Source of the DNA: Phycisphaeraceae bacterium
GTDB taxonomy: Bacteria > Planctomycetota > Phycisphaerae > Phycisphaerales > Phycisphaeraceae
DNA length: 64,000 bases
Direction of reading: 5' to 3'
NCBI GenBank assembly: GCA_040222855.1
Contig: JAVKCD010000025.1
Span: 186,001-250,000, forward strand
Made by a program: the position numbers and the translations under genes
Notes under the pieces: generated by a model
What the model saw: only the letters and a program-made list of their open reading frames with translations
What the model was told of the DNA's origin: nothing
Database searches by the model: none
Part shown: piece after piece, positions 33,129 through 41,892 of the stretch
Layout: each line of letters starts with the position of its first letter
Position numbering within the stretch: the first letter of the stretch is position 1

Positions 33129-36100
33129 TCAGTGGGGCGTGCGTCTGTGGTAGGTGAGCAGGGTGATGAGTATCAGGGCGGAGGTGGGTTCGGGGATGTT
33201 GTTGGTTTGGCCGAAGTTGGTGGCGAGGATGGAGAGGTCGATGAGGTCGATGGTGTTGTCGCCGTTGAAGTCGGCGTCGGCCCACCCGAGCACGTTACCG
33301 TCGGTCGGGGCGATCTGACCGAAGTTGGTGGCGAGGGTTGAGAGGTCGATGAGGTCGACTTGTCCGTCGAGGTTGGCGTCGCCCAGGAAGGTGTTGGCGA
33401 TGACTTCGACGAGGTGGGTTACGTCGGCGGCGTCGGTCTGGCCGTCGTTGGTGTAGTCGAAGACGATGTCGCCGAGGTTTTCGAAGAGGAGGTCGATGTC
33501 GGTGGCGTCGAGGACGCCGTCGAGGTTGAGGTCGCCTGGGGTGCCGATGGTGAGGGCTCGGGCGACGAGGTCGTTGTAGGCGTCGATAGCTTCCTGAGGC
33601 TTGCCGATGAGGATGTCGGCGATGGGGGCGAGGTCGCGGAGGTCGAGTCGGCCGTCGCCGTTGGCATCGGCGGGTGCTCGGAAGAAGGTGTTGTTGGTGA
33701 ACATGAAGGATTCGAGGAGTTCGATGTCGCGGGCCTCGTAGATTCCGTCTGCGTCGAGGTCGGCGATGCCGGCGCCGAAGTCGGTGATGAGGTTGATGCC
33801 GGTGAGGTGTTGGATGTTGACGCGGCCGGTGAGTTCGAAGGTGACGATGGAGAGTTTCTGGTTACCTGAGGTGAGGTCGTTGATGTTGCGTGCCCAGAGT
33901 CGGCGGTCGGCGAGGCTGGCGGCGGAGTTGCCGGAGACGGCGTCGATGAGTTGCTGGTCGGTGAGGTAGGCGGGGAGGTTGACGAAGACGTGGACGGAGT
34001 TGGCGGTGCCGTCGGGGGATTCGAGTAGGAGGCGTCGGTCGCGGTCATCGGGGGCGTCTCGGCCTTCGAGTGAGACGAAGTTGACTTCGGGTGCTTCGCG
34101 GTCGACGTAGATGACCTGTCGGAAGTCGGTGAAGACGGCGGGTTCGCCGGGGCTTCGTTGGCGGAAGACGCGGCCGGTGATGAAGTGTCGTCCTTCGCCC
34201 AGGAGCGAGGTGTCGATGGTCTGTTGGTATAGGCCGTTGCCGTCTTGTTGGAAGAAACCGGGTTGGTTGGTGTGCGTGAAGTTTTCGAAGGCATAGCCGA
34301 TGTCGCCTGGGGTCACGATATCGACGGCACCGGAGTTGTTGGCGTCGATACCGTCGTTGATTCGGAATAGTGCTGCGTCGCCATCGGCGGGTTGGTCGCG
34401 GACGGAGCCGAGGAGGTTGACGGCGTTAGTTTGGATCTGGAGGGTGAAGGTGTCTTCGGTGATGACGGTGAGGTCGGTGAGTTGGGTGCTGCCGTTGAGT
34501 CGGTCGTCGGTGAGCGGGTTGCCGGTGAGGGTGGGTGGTCCGGCGGGGATGATGTTGGTGATGGGGTTGTTGGTCTGGTCGAGGAAAGACATGTTGCCTT
34601 GTGGTCCGGAGACGCCGTAGATGAGGTATCCGTTGCCGTGTTCGATGCCGTTGGCGGCGTTGCGTGGTACGCGGATGTCGGCGGTGCCATCGGGATTGAC
34701 GACGACGAGTTCGGGGAGGTCGTTGAAGGGGTCGATGGTGGGATCGGCGGCGTTTCCGGTGAGTTCGATGAGTGGTGTGCCTGGGGCGAATGCGGTCTGG
34801 ACGGTGCGGCTGTCGAATCCGGAGTCGAGTCGGTTGGAGAGGATGACGAGGGCGGAGTTTTCGCGTTCGTAGATGAGTGTTTGTTTTTCGTCGCCGAGGG
34901 GCGTGCGGTCGTGGTAGTTGCCGCGGCCGTGTGTGTTGCGGATGTTGGTGAGGGTGGTGATCTGGTCGCCGAAGGCTCCGCCGAGGGCGTCGCCACGGCC
35001 TGGTTTTGGGAAGGCGCGGAAGCCGTCTTCGATTTTTTCGCCGTTGAAGTAGACGATGGCTTGTCCGGGTCGCATGAGCATGTAGGCGTGGGCGACGTTG
35101 TTGAGGTGGGCTGGTCCGTCATCGTGTGACTGGACGAAGGCGACGCCTTGTGAGCCGTTGTTGGCGAGTCCATCGTCGAAGACGTCGAAGGATGCGTTTT
35201 TGACGTTGCGCCAGTCGTTGGCGATTCCGTTGTCGGAGAGGTTGGCGCGGATGGCGAAGAAGTAGCCGAAGTCGAGGGCGTCGCGGTTTCCGCCGAGTTG
35301 GGAGAGGTTGTTGTTGTCGATGTCTTTGCGGATGTAGCTGTTGATGAAGGAGGCGCGGTTGTCGCCGCCGGTTTCGGAGAATGAGAAGGCGTGGTCGGGC
35401 GAGCCGTCGAGGAGGGTACGTTTGTTGGCGAGGTACATGCCCAGGTCGAGGAAGTTCATGACCCAGGGTTCGAAGTGTCGTACGGCGTCGAAGCGGAAGC
35501 CGTCGACGCCGACTTCCTGGATCATCCATCGTGCGTTGCGGATGAGGACACCGGTGGCGTTGTCGGCGTAGGCGTCACCCGCGAGTGGGTTTTGGGTGTT
35601 GTAGTCGTAGAGGGTGACGTTCTGGTTGAGTGCGGGGTCGAAGACGGTGGTTCCGCCCAGGTCCTGGTCGGGATAGAAGCGTGCGTTGTCGGGGGTGGGC
35701 TGGTCCCAGATGGAACCGGAGGGGATGTTGAGGGGATTGCCTGGTTCGACGGGGTGGCGGATGAACTGGTGGTTTTTTTCCTGGGCGATGTCGATGAGTC
35801 CGGCGAGGCGTAAGACCTTTTCGTCGGGAGTGGGGATATCGGTGTCGAAGGCTGGTGCTCGGAAGTCGCCGTAGGGATCGGTCGGGAGTTGGGTGACGAA
35901 ACCGGGGTAGTCGCCTTGGGCGATGAAGTCGGGTGTGGTGTGGTCGCGGAAGCCGTTGTGGTTTGGGATGAAGTCGGTGTTGACGCGGATGCCGGCGTGG
36001 TGGGCGGCATCGACGAGTGTTTTGAGTTCTCCGCCGGTGCCGTAGAGGGTTGGGTTGCCGGGTGATCCGAGGTCGAAGCGGTCGAAGACGTCGTATCCAA

Positions 36101-36380
36101 CGGAGAGTCCGCCGGAGTCGGCACGTTGCGGGGGTGGCAGCCAGAGTCGACCGTAGCCGGCGACGAAGATGTCGCCCATGCGTTGGTCGATGACTTTCCA
36201 GTCCTGGTCGAAGAACTGGAGGATGGGATCGGGTGAGGTGTCCTGGGCGTGGGCTTTGGGGGCAAAGAGGATCAGGAAGACCAGAGTTATCAGGAGTGTC
36301 TTTGGTGATTGCACACTGCACGCCTTCGGCGTGCAATGTGGCACCCTTATAAGGGCATTCACGGCACGGGTGGGGATCAT
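33129..36380 (-). CDS. Secreted GH13 alpha-amylase-family enzyme with dockerin repeats and PEP-CTERM
   Basis: About 1083 residues. A signal peptide (LLITLVFLILFAPKAHAQ) follows a basic N-terminal stretch; ATG 36380 is used here, but GTG 36314, giving a shorter and more typical signal peptide, is equally possible. The GH13 barrel is visible: FIPNHNGF, the nucleophile motif VDGFRFDAVRHF, the acid in FSFSETGGDN and VQSHDDGP. The C-terminal third has several dockerin-like calcium-binding pairs (GDLNLDGVLDATDIDLL, GDANLDGQVDLIDLSTLATN, ADFNGDNTIDLIDLSILATN) and ends with IPEPTSALILITLLTYHRR, a PEP-CTERM signal. It should hydrolyse alpha-glucan at or outside the cell surface. It converges with the fasciclin gene and belongs to the glucan locus. 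Confidence 0.88.
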   Translation of the reverse strand: MIPTRAVNALIRVPHCTPKACSVQSPKTLLITLVFLILFAPKAHAQDTSPDPILQFFDQDWKVIDQRMGDIFVAGYGRLWLPPPQRADSGGLSVGYDVFDRFDLGSPGNPTLYGTGGELKTLVDAAHHAGIRVNTDFIPNHNGFRDHTTPDFIAQGDYPGFVTQLPTDPYGDFRAPAFDTDIPTPDEKVLRLAGLIDIAQEKNHQFIRHPVEPGNPLNIPSGSIWDQPTPDNARFYPDQDLGGTTVFDPALNQNVTLYDYNTQNPLAGDAYADNATGVLIRNARWMIQEVGVDGFRFDAVRHFEPWVMNFLDLGMYLANKRTLLDGSPDHAFSFSETGGDNRASFINSYIRKDIDNNNLSQLGGNRDALDFGYFFAIRANLSDNGIANDWRNVKNASFDVFDDGLANNGSQGVAFVQSHDDGPAHLNNVAHAYMLMRPGQAIVYFNGEKIEDGFRAFPKPGRGDALGGAFGDQITTLTNIRNTHGRGNYHDRTPLGDEKQTLIYERENSALVILSNRLDSGFDSRTVQTAFAPGTPLIELTGNAADPTIDPFNDLPELVVVNPDGTADIRVPRNAANGIEHGNGYLIYGVSGPQGNMSFLDQTNNPITNIIPAGPPTLTGNPLTDDRLNGSTQLTDLTVITEDTFTLQIQTNAVNLLGSVRDQPADGDAALFRINDGIDANNSGAVDIVTPGDIGYAFENFTHTNQPGFFQQDGNGLYQQTIDTSLLGEGRHFITGRVFRQRSPGEPAVFTDFRQVIYVDREAPEVNFVSLEGRDAPDDRDRRLLLESPDGTANSVHVFVNLPAYLTDQQLIDAVSGNSAASLADRRLWARNINDLTSGNQKLSIVTFELTGRVNIQHLTGINLITDFGAGIADLDADGIYEARDIELLESFMFTNNTFFRAPADANGDGRLDLRDLAPIADILIGKPQEAIDAYNDLVARALTIGTPGDLNLDGVLDATDIDLLFENLGDIVFDYTNDGQTDAADVTHLVEVIANTFLGDANLDGQVDLIDLSTLATNFGQIAPTDGNVLGWADADFNGDNTIDLIDLSILATNFGQTNNIPEPTSALILITLLTYHRRTPH

Positions 36381-36426
36381 TCCGGGGTTTATCACGGTTG
36401 GTCTCCGGTCGGTCGTGGGTCGGGAA

Positions 36427-36461
36427 AGAAAAAGGGCGCTTGGGCTGTCACCCAAGCGCCC
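36427..36461 (-). terminator. Intrinsic terminator after PEP-CTERM gene
   Basis: On the minus strand GGGCGCTTGGG and CCCAAGCGCCC form a perfect 11-base stem with a six-base loop, followed by TTTTTCTTT. It serves the gene ending at 36506. Confidence 0.9.
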
Positions 36462-36505
36462 TGTGTATCTGGGTGTGACCGAGAACTCAGGTCACGGGTT
36501 GTTGT

Positions 36506-37444
36506 TTAGCGGCGACGCGTGAGGGCGAGGCCGGCGAGTCCGAGGAGTGCGGCCGAGGCGGGCTCGGGGACTGTGACGGAGAAAAACTGGTCGCCGGTGA
36601 ACTGACGGAAGTCGATACCGGCGAGACCGCCGGTGAAGCCGCCGCCGCCGTCGCCGCCGAGGTTGCCCTGGGGGGCGGGGAGACCGCCGAGGATCTGGTT
36701 GGAGTGGAAGTTGTTGTCGCCGTTACCGATGGCGGCGTGGATCTTGATGACGTCGCCGGCGGTGAAGGTGCCGAGGTCGGCGAGGGCGATGGAGAACTCG
36801 AAGCCGGTGGTGACGGCGGCCGCAGCGACGGGATCGGCCGCGGCGGTGCCGCCGAGGACGCCGGCGGCGTTCGAGTTATCCATGGCGAAGAGGACGTCCT
36901 GGGTCAGGAAGGTTCCGGCGTCGGCGCCGGTGGTGGCGGTGCCGGCGACTGCGGCGATGGTGCCGAGTTCACCTGCGGCTCCGGTGGAGGAGCCGAAGTT
37001 GCCGAGTTCCGCGCCGGGGGTGCTGGCGCTGCGGTCGACGATGTCGACTTCGAAGTTGCCGCCGCCTGTGCGTGCGAACATGTGGAAGTCGGCTTCGAAG
37101 CCGGTGTCGAAGGTGAGTCCGCCGAAGTTGGAGGCGACGTCGCCGAAGTCGTAGGCGAGGGCACCGTCGAGGGTGTTTTCGCCGCCGGCTTTGGAGTCGA
37201 TGAAGATGGAGATCTTGTTGAAGTTGGGCTCGATGTTGCCGGTGAGGGTGACGTAGAGGCGGTCATTGGTGACGGTGGCGTAGGCTGCGTTGAGTTCGCT
37301 GAAGTTGTCGCCGAACTGCGTTTCGACGGTCTGGACAGCGAGGGGGGCGCCATACATGCCATCGACGGTGCCGTCGATGGTGGGCGCGGCCATGGCGGGG
37401 AGGGCAAGGGCGAGGGTGAGCAGGCTGGCAGTGGTGCGGATCAT
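36506..37444 (-). CDS. PEP-CTERM surface protein (paralogue of the 46.9 kb gene)
   Basis: 312 residues: signal peptide (LLTLALALPAMAA), a beta-rich mature part and a textbook PEP-CTERM end (VPEPASAALLGLAGLALTRRR). It is homologous to the protein at 46904-48265: both start with DGxxxxxYGxxLxVQ, then NFSELNAAYATV or SEINAFYAKV, NxxxNFNKxxIxxDS and LTFDxGFEAD. That paralogue carries dockerin repeats which this one lacks. No enzymatic motif is seen; the fold may be a beta-sandwich carbohydrate-binding type. GGAG lies upstream of ATG 37444, a sigma70-like promoter is near 37629-37659, and a strong terminator follows. Confidence 0.82.
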   Translation of the reverse strand: MIRTTASLLTLALALPAMAAPTIDGTVDGMYGAPLAVQTVETQFGDNFSELNAAYATVTNDRLYVTLTGNIEPNFNKISIFIDSKAGGENTLDGALAYDFGDVASNFGGLTFDTGFEADFHMFARTGGGNFEVDIVDRSASTPGAELGNFGSSTGAAGELGTIAAVAGTATTGADAGTFLTQDVLFAMDNSNAAGVLGGTAAADPVAAAAVTTGFEFSIALADLGTFTAGDVIKIHAAIGNGDNNFHSNQILGGLPAPQGNLGGDGGGGFTGGLAGIDFRQFTGDQFFSVTVPEPASAALLGLAGLALTRRR

Positions 37445-37861
37445 GATGTTTCTCCATCTCCGGGGTTGAGTGAGTCGGGTTGACCTGTTTGACGAGCCGT
37501 CACGAGACGGCGGGTTGTTGAATCGATTAACCGTTGGTCATGGTGGTGTGAGGGGGTGACATTAGGTGCGAAGGCATCTTGTGAGGGCGTCATTCTGAAC
37601 TGAGATCATTACAAGTGAATCACTATACATAGTAAAGCCCGAGAGTGGGTGAGGGTCAACCCGAATTGGTGAAGAATCTGATGATTCGATGGGGGTTTGG
37701 GGGGTTTATGAGGCTGAGTGAGTGAAAGACGGGGTGTCGCGGGCGGTTGGTGTTGATCCGTTTTACTTGTGTGTTAAACTCCTGATGACCGATTCATGTA
37801 TCAGATGCGGGTTTTGCCTGCGGGTTGATCACTCATCTCACCTTGATTGCGGATTTTGTTT
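37445..37861. promoter_or_regulatory. Divergent promoter region of PEP-CTERM gene and LacI regulator
   Basis: 417 bases, locally AT-rich. A minus-strand promoter is suggested by TTGACC (complement of 37654-37659) and TACTAT (complement of 37629-37634) with a 19-base spacer; TTTACT at 17 bases is the alternative. This gives a leader of about 170 bases before the gene at 37444. A TTAACCGTTGG element at 37527-37537 in that leader resembles the TAAACCGTTT core at 46461-46470. It may be a binding site for the adjacent LacI regulator. For the rightward lacI-type gene I see only a weak TTGATC near 37754. Confidence 0.5.
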
Positions 37862-38953
37862 ATGTCCAGCAGTTCGCCACGTGTCCCGGCGTCGGAGCTT
37901 CCGGAGGATGGGAAGTCGGGGGTGCGCAAGCGTGCCAAGCGTGTGAGCATGCGTGAGGTGGCTCGGCACTCGAATGTGTCGGTGGCGACGGTGTCGATGG
38001 TTTTGAACAACAACCCGCGGATCTCGCGGGCGACGCAGGTTCGGGTTCGGCGGTCGATGGATGATCTGGGTTATACGCCTGACCGTGTGGCTCAGAGTTT
38101 GTCGAGCACGTACACGCGATTGATTGCGGTGTTGATTCCGCCTTTGAGTCACGCGTTTGCGGATGCGTATTTTGGTGAGATTATTTCGGGGATTTATGAT
38201 CGAGCGGCGCGGCTGGGTCACAAGATCATTCTGGAGCAGGCGAAGCCGAAGTTCATTGAGTCGGGCCAGCATGTTGAGCTGGTTGAGCGGCGGTTTGTGG
38301 ACGGGATGCTGTGTCTGGGGTTTATTGAGAACTACGAGTTTATTCAGGACCTGGTGGATCGTGACCAGCCGGTGATCGCTGTGAACACGCAGTTCACTGA
38401 TCTTGAGGTGGACACGGTGGTTTGCGACTACACGGCGGGCGCGGAGCAGGCGATGAACTGCCTGCGTCAACTGGGCCATCAGAAGATCGGGATGATTCTG
38501 GGTGGGAGTCGTGGGGTGACGACGCAGGACGTAATGGCGGTGTATCGAGCGAACTCGGAGGAGATGGGGACTTATGATGGTGGGCTGGTGGTGGATGGTC
38601 GTTATTCGGAGTCGGGTGGTGCGGAGGCGGCGCGGCAGCTAATGGATCGTCATCCAGAGGTGACGGCGATTTTCTGTACGAATGACAAGATGGCGATGGG
38701 GGCGATGCACTATCTGCATCGGAGTGGTCGGTCGGTTCCAGAGGATGTGTCGGTGGTGGGTTTTGACAATCTGTATGCGAGTCAGTTTTTGAATCCTCCG
38801 CTGACGACGGTGCATCTGCCGTTGTATGACCTGGGGGACCTGGCCTGCGAGCGGCTGATCCAGCGGATACGCGGGTTGCGGGAGCCGGTATCGGAGTTGT
38901 TGCCTACGCATCTGATTTTGCGAGAGTCGACGGCGATGGCGGCGAAGCGTTAG
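37862..38953 (+). CDS. LacI-family transcriptional regulator
   Basis: 363 residues from ATG 37862; an in-frame TTG at 37847 is less likely. After a basic, Ser-rich N-terminal tail of ~27 residues comes the LacI helix-turn-helix (SMREVARHSNVSVATVSMVL) and hinge region (NNPRISRATQVRVRRSMDDL). The periplasmic-binding-protein-like effector domain ends with VVGFDNLYASQFLNPPLTTV. It probably represses or activates the glucan genes in response to a maltooligosaccharide or other sugar; that is inference from its place 80 bases upstream of the GH13/ABC operon. No Shine-Dalgarno site is visible. Confidence 0.88.
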   Translation: MSSSSPRVPASELPEDGKSGVRKRAKRVSMREVARHSNVSVATVSMVLNNNPRISRATQVRVRRSMDDLGYTPDRVAQSLSSTYTRLIAVLIPPLSHAFADAYFGEIISGIYDRAARLGHKIILEQAKPKFIESGQHVELVERRFVDGMLCLGFIENYEFIQDLVDRDQPVIAVNTQFTDLEVDTVVCDYTAGAEQAMNCLRQLGHQKIGMILGGSRGVTTQDVMAVYRANSEEMGTYDGGLVVDGRYSESGGAEAARQLMDRHPEVTAIFCTNDKMAMGAMHYLHRSGRSVPEDVSVVGFDNLYASQFLNPPLTTVHLPLYDLGDLACERLIQRIRGLREPVSELLPTHLILRESTAMAAKR

Positions 38954-39033
38954 TTTCTTAGTGGGTTGTCATCCAACGATGGTTTGACATTGAGTTTGAA
39001 TCCAAGGAATGCGAGTCTTCGGAAGGACTGAGT

Positions 39034-41892
39034 TTGAACGTGCATTCGGGTCGTGAGGGCCGTCCTTCGCTGGTTGTGTTGTTGCTGCCGGTGTTGTTGA
39101 CGGTGCTGTTGGCGGGCGGGTTTGTGTATTTGTCGCGTGGCGGACTGAGTGTTGCGCAGCCGGCGAGCGAAGAGCCTGTTATTGATGGTCCTGTTGAGAT
39201 GGTTTTCGTTGATGATGAGGGTGGAGCGAGGCGGCTGCGGCTGGTGACGGACGTGAAGCTGGGCGGTGAGCGGCTGTATGGCGTGGTAGAGGGGGTGTCG
39301 TCGGCGAAGACGTTGCGGGTGGTTCCGGAGGGGGCGACGGGGCCGGTGCTGGCGGCATTGGAGGTTAGGCCTCGACATGACCAGGTGGCGGTGTCGTATC
39401 GTTCCGGGGCTCGGGAGTTGGAGCAGCTTGATGGGTTGTGGAAGTTGCTGAGTGTGCGATTGCCTGAGGGGATGGAGGCGAAGTCGGTGAATCTGGCGGG
39501 GTCGTTCAACCATTGGTCGACTTCGGATCATCCGATGGAGGGTTGGGGTGATGGGGTTTATACGGCGGTGCTGCGGTTGCCGCCTGGGGTTCATTACTAC
39601 AAGTTTTCGGTGCAGACGGGTGAGGGGCCAGTGTGGCTGAATGATCCGGCGAGTGATCGAGCGCTCGAGGAGCCTGATGGTCATGGCGGGATGAACTCGG
39701 CGTTTATGTTGGGCCCGGATCCACGTCGGCTGCCTGAGGCGCAGCCGGATCATGTGCAGGGCCAGGCGTTGTTTCACGAGCCGGAGAATCGCGAGGATCT
39801 GGCGGTTGCGGGTGAGGATGTGGCGCGTGTGGCGATCCGGACGCAGCGGGGTGATGTGGAGCGTGTGGTGGTGTGGACGGGTGTGGATGGGGGTGGGGAT
39901 TGGGAGTCGACGGAGCTTGATCTGGCGACGGATGAGGGGGCTGCTTACGATCGTTACAAGGGGTTTGCTGAGCTAGCTTCTGACGGTGGGCGGTATTTTT
40001 TCGAGCTGGATGACGGGGCGTTGAAGGTGTTTTATGCGCGGGGGGCGTTGGTTGAAGATCGAGAGGCGGCGGAGCGATTGGCTTATGCGTCGCCTGGGGT
40101 ATCGGGTGCGGTGACGCCTGAGTGGGCGCGGGATGTGGTGTGGTACCAGATTTTTCCGGAACGATTTCGCAATGGTGATGTGCGTAATGATCCGGGCGAT
40201 GCTGAGTATGAGACGCTGGTGCCGTGGCGGGGGGATTGGTGGGCGGTGCAGCCGGGTGAGGTGACGGGGCAGGAAAACTTTTATCAGGGGCATGGGAACG
40301 TGTGGCGGCGGCGTTACGGGGGGGATGTGCAGGGGCTGCGGGCGAAGTTGGGATATCTGCGTGAGCTTGGCGTGACGGCGCTGTATCTGAATCCGGTGTT
40401 CGAGGCGTCGTCAATGCATAAGTATGACGCGACGGATTTTCGTCATATCGATGATAACTTTGGTGTGAAGGGTTCGTGGCCGGTTGAGGGGGAGACGGAT
40501 GACCCGGTGACGTGGCGATGGAGTGAGTCGGACCTTGTGTTTCTGGATTTTATGGCGGAGGCGAAGCGTCAGGGTTTTCGGGTGGTGATTGACGGTGTGT
40601 TTAATCATGTCGGTCGGGCGCACTATGCGTTTGAGGATGTGCTCAAGAACGGCAAGCGATCGGCGTATGCGGGCTGGTTTGAGATCACGGACTGGGGTGA
40701 CCCCAAGAACTGGGGGCATGAGCCGGCGATGGAGGTACATGGGAAGGAAGGGGGGATCCAGTGGAAGGCTTGGGATGGGGTGAATGGTCATCTGCCGGTC
40801 TTTGCGCGGGACGAAGAGTTGGGGTTGGCGGAGGGCCCTCGGGCGCACATGCTGGCGATCACGCGGCGGTGGATGGCGCCGGATGGGGATGTGCATCGTG
40901 GGATTGACGGGTGGCGGCTGGATGTGGCGAACGAGGTGCCGATGGCGTTCTGGCGTGACTGGCGGAAGCTGGTGAAGGGGATCAATCCGGATGCGTTTAT
41001 AGCGGGTGAGATCTGGAATGATGCGTCGCCTTGGTTGGAGGGGGATCAGTTTGATGCGGTGATGAACTACCGGTTTGCGGATGCGGCGGTGGATTTTTTT
41101 GTGAATGAGTCGACCGCGATTTCGGCGACGGAGTTTGGTCGTCGGTTGCTTGATTTGTGGTTGGCGTATCCGGCGGCGGTGTCGTTTGTGCAGATGAACC
41201 TGTTTGATTCGCACGACACGGATCGGCTGGCGTCGATGTTTATGAATCCGGATCGGCCTTATGACGGGTTGAATCGGCTGCAGGACACGGGGCCGGATTA
41301 TGACCGTGGGTCGCCTACGGATGAGGATTATCAGCGGATGATCCAGGCGGTGGTATGTCAGATGACGTATGTGGGGGCGCCGATGATTTATTACGGCAAT
41401 GAGGTGGGGATGTTCAGCCCGGATGACCCGTCGAATCGGATGCCGATGTGGTGGGCGGACCTGATGCCTTATGAGGATGCGGCTGCGGTGATTCGCGAGG
41501 ATGTGTTTGCGGCGCATCAGCGTTTGATTGCGATTCGGTCGTTGTTGCGGCCGTTGCGGCGTGGGACGATGCGGATTCAGCACGCGGACGATGAGGCGGG
41601 GGTTTTGGTGTACGAGCGGGCGTATCGGGGCGATCGGGTGGTGGTGGCGATCAATCGGAGTGGGCAGACGCGGCGGGTTCGGGTGGAGCTTGATGCGGAT
41701 CGAGCGGCGATTGACTGGCTGAATCCGGCGCATGCGCGGGTGTTGATGCCGGATGAGGATGATGTCGATGCCCGACCGGAGGTGGTGGCGACGGCGCGGA
41801 TTGGGTTGCGTGGGACGATTGAGGTTGAGTTGGGTCCGTGGGGGTCGGCGATTTTTTCGCCGGTGCCGGCTGATTCCGGGGAGGCACGCTGA
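39034..41892 (+). CDS. Membrane-anchored or secreted GH13 enzyme with CBM48-like N-domain
   Basis: 952 residues from TTG 39034, supported by GGAAGGA six bases upstream. An N-terminal hydrophobic helix (about 12-34) anchors or exports it. A glycogen-binding-like domain follows (VNLAGSFNHWSTSDHPME ... GVHYYKFSVQ), then a neopullulanase/cyclomaltodextrinase-like N-domain and a GH13 barrel. Catalytic residues are Asp630 (GWRLDVANE), Glu659 (AGEIW) and Asp728 (FDSHDTDR), with VIDGVFNHVG as region I. It likely cuts alpha-glucan or cyclodextrin to oligosaccharides at the cell envelope. It overlaps the transporter gene by one base (TGATG), so enzyme and importer are made together. Confidence 0.9.
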   Translation: MNVHSGREGRPSLVVLLLPVLLTVLLAGGFVYLSRGGLSVAQPASEEPVIDGPVEMVFVDDEGGARRLRLVTDVKLGGERLYGVVEGVSSAKTLRVVPEGATGPVLAALEVRPRHDQVAVSYRSGARELEQLDGLWKLLSVRLPEGMEAKSVNLAGSFNHWSTSDHPMEGWGDGVYTAVLRLPPGVHYYKFSVQTGEGPVWLNDPASDRALEEPDGHGGMNSAFMLGPDPRRLPEAQPDHVQGQALFHEPENREDLAVAGEDVARVAIRTQRGDVERVVVWTGVDGGGDWESTELDLATDEGAAYDRYKGFAELASDGGRYFFELDDGALKVFYARGALVEDREAAERLAYASPGVSGAVTPEWARDVVWYQIFPERFRNGDVRNDPGDAEYETLVPWRGDWWAVQPGEVTGQENFYQGHGNVWRRRYGGDVQGLRAKLGYLRELGVTALYLNPVFEASSMHKYDATDFRHIDDNFGVKGSWPVEGETDDPVTWRWSESDLVFLDFMAEAKRQGFRVVIDGVFNHVGRAHYAFEDVLKNGKRSAYAGWFEITDWGDPKNWGHEPAMEVHGKEGGIQWKAWDGVNGHLPVFARDEELGLAEGPRAHMLAITRRWMAPDGDVHRGIDGWRLDVANEVPMAFWRDWRKLVKGINPDAFIAGEIWNDASPWLEGDQFDAVMNYRFADAAVDFFVNESTAISATEFGRRLLDLWLAYPAAVSFVQMNLFDSHDTDRLASMFMNPDRPYDGLNRLQDTGPDYDRGSPTDEDYQRMIQAVVCQMTYVGAPMIYYGNEVGMFSPDDPSNRMPMWWADLMPYEDAAAVIREDVFAAHQRLIAIRSLLRPLRRGTMRIQHADDEAGVLVYERAYRGDRVVVAINRSGQTRRVRVELDADRAAIDWLNPAHARVLMPDEDDVDARPEVVATARIGLRGTIEVELGPWGSAIFSPVPADSGEAR

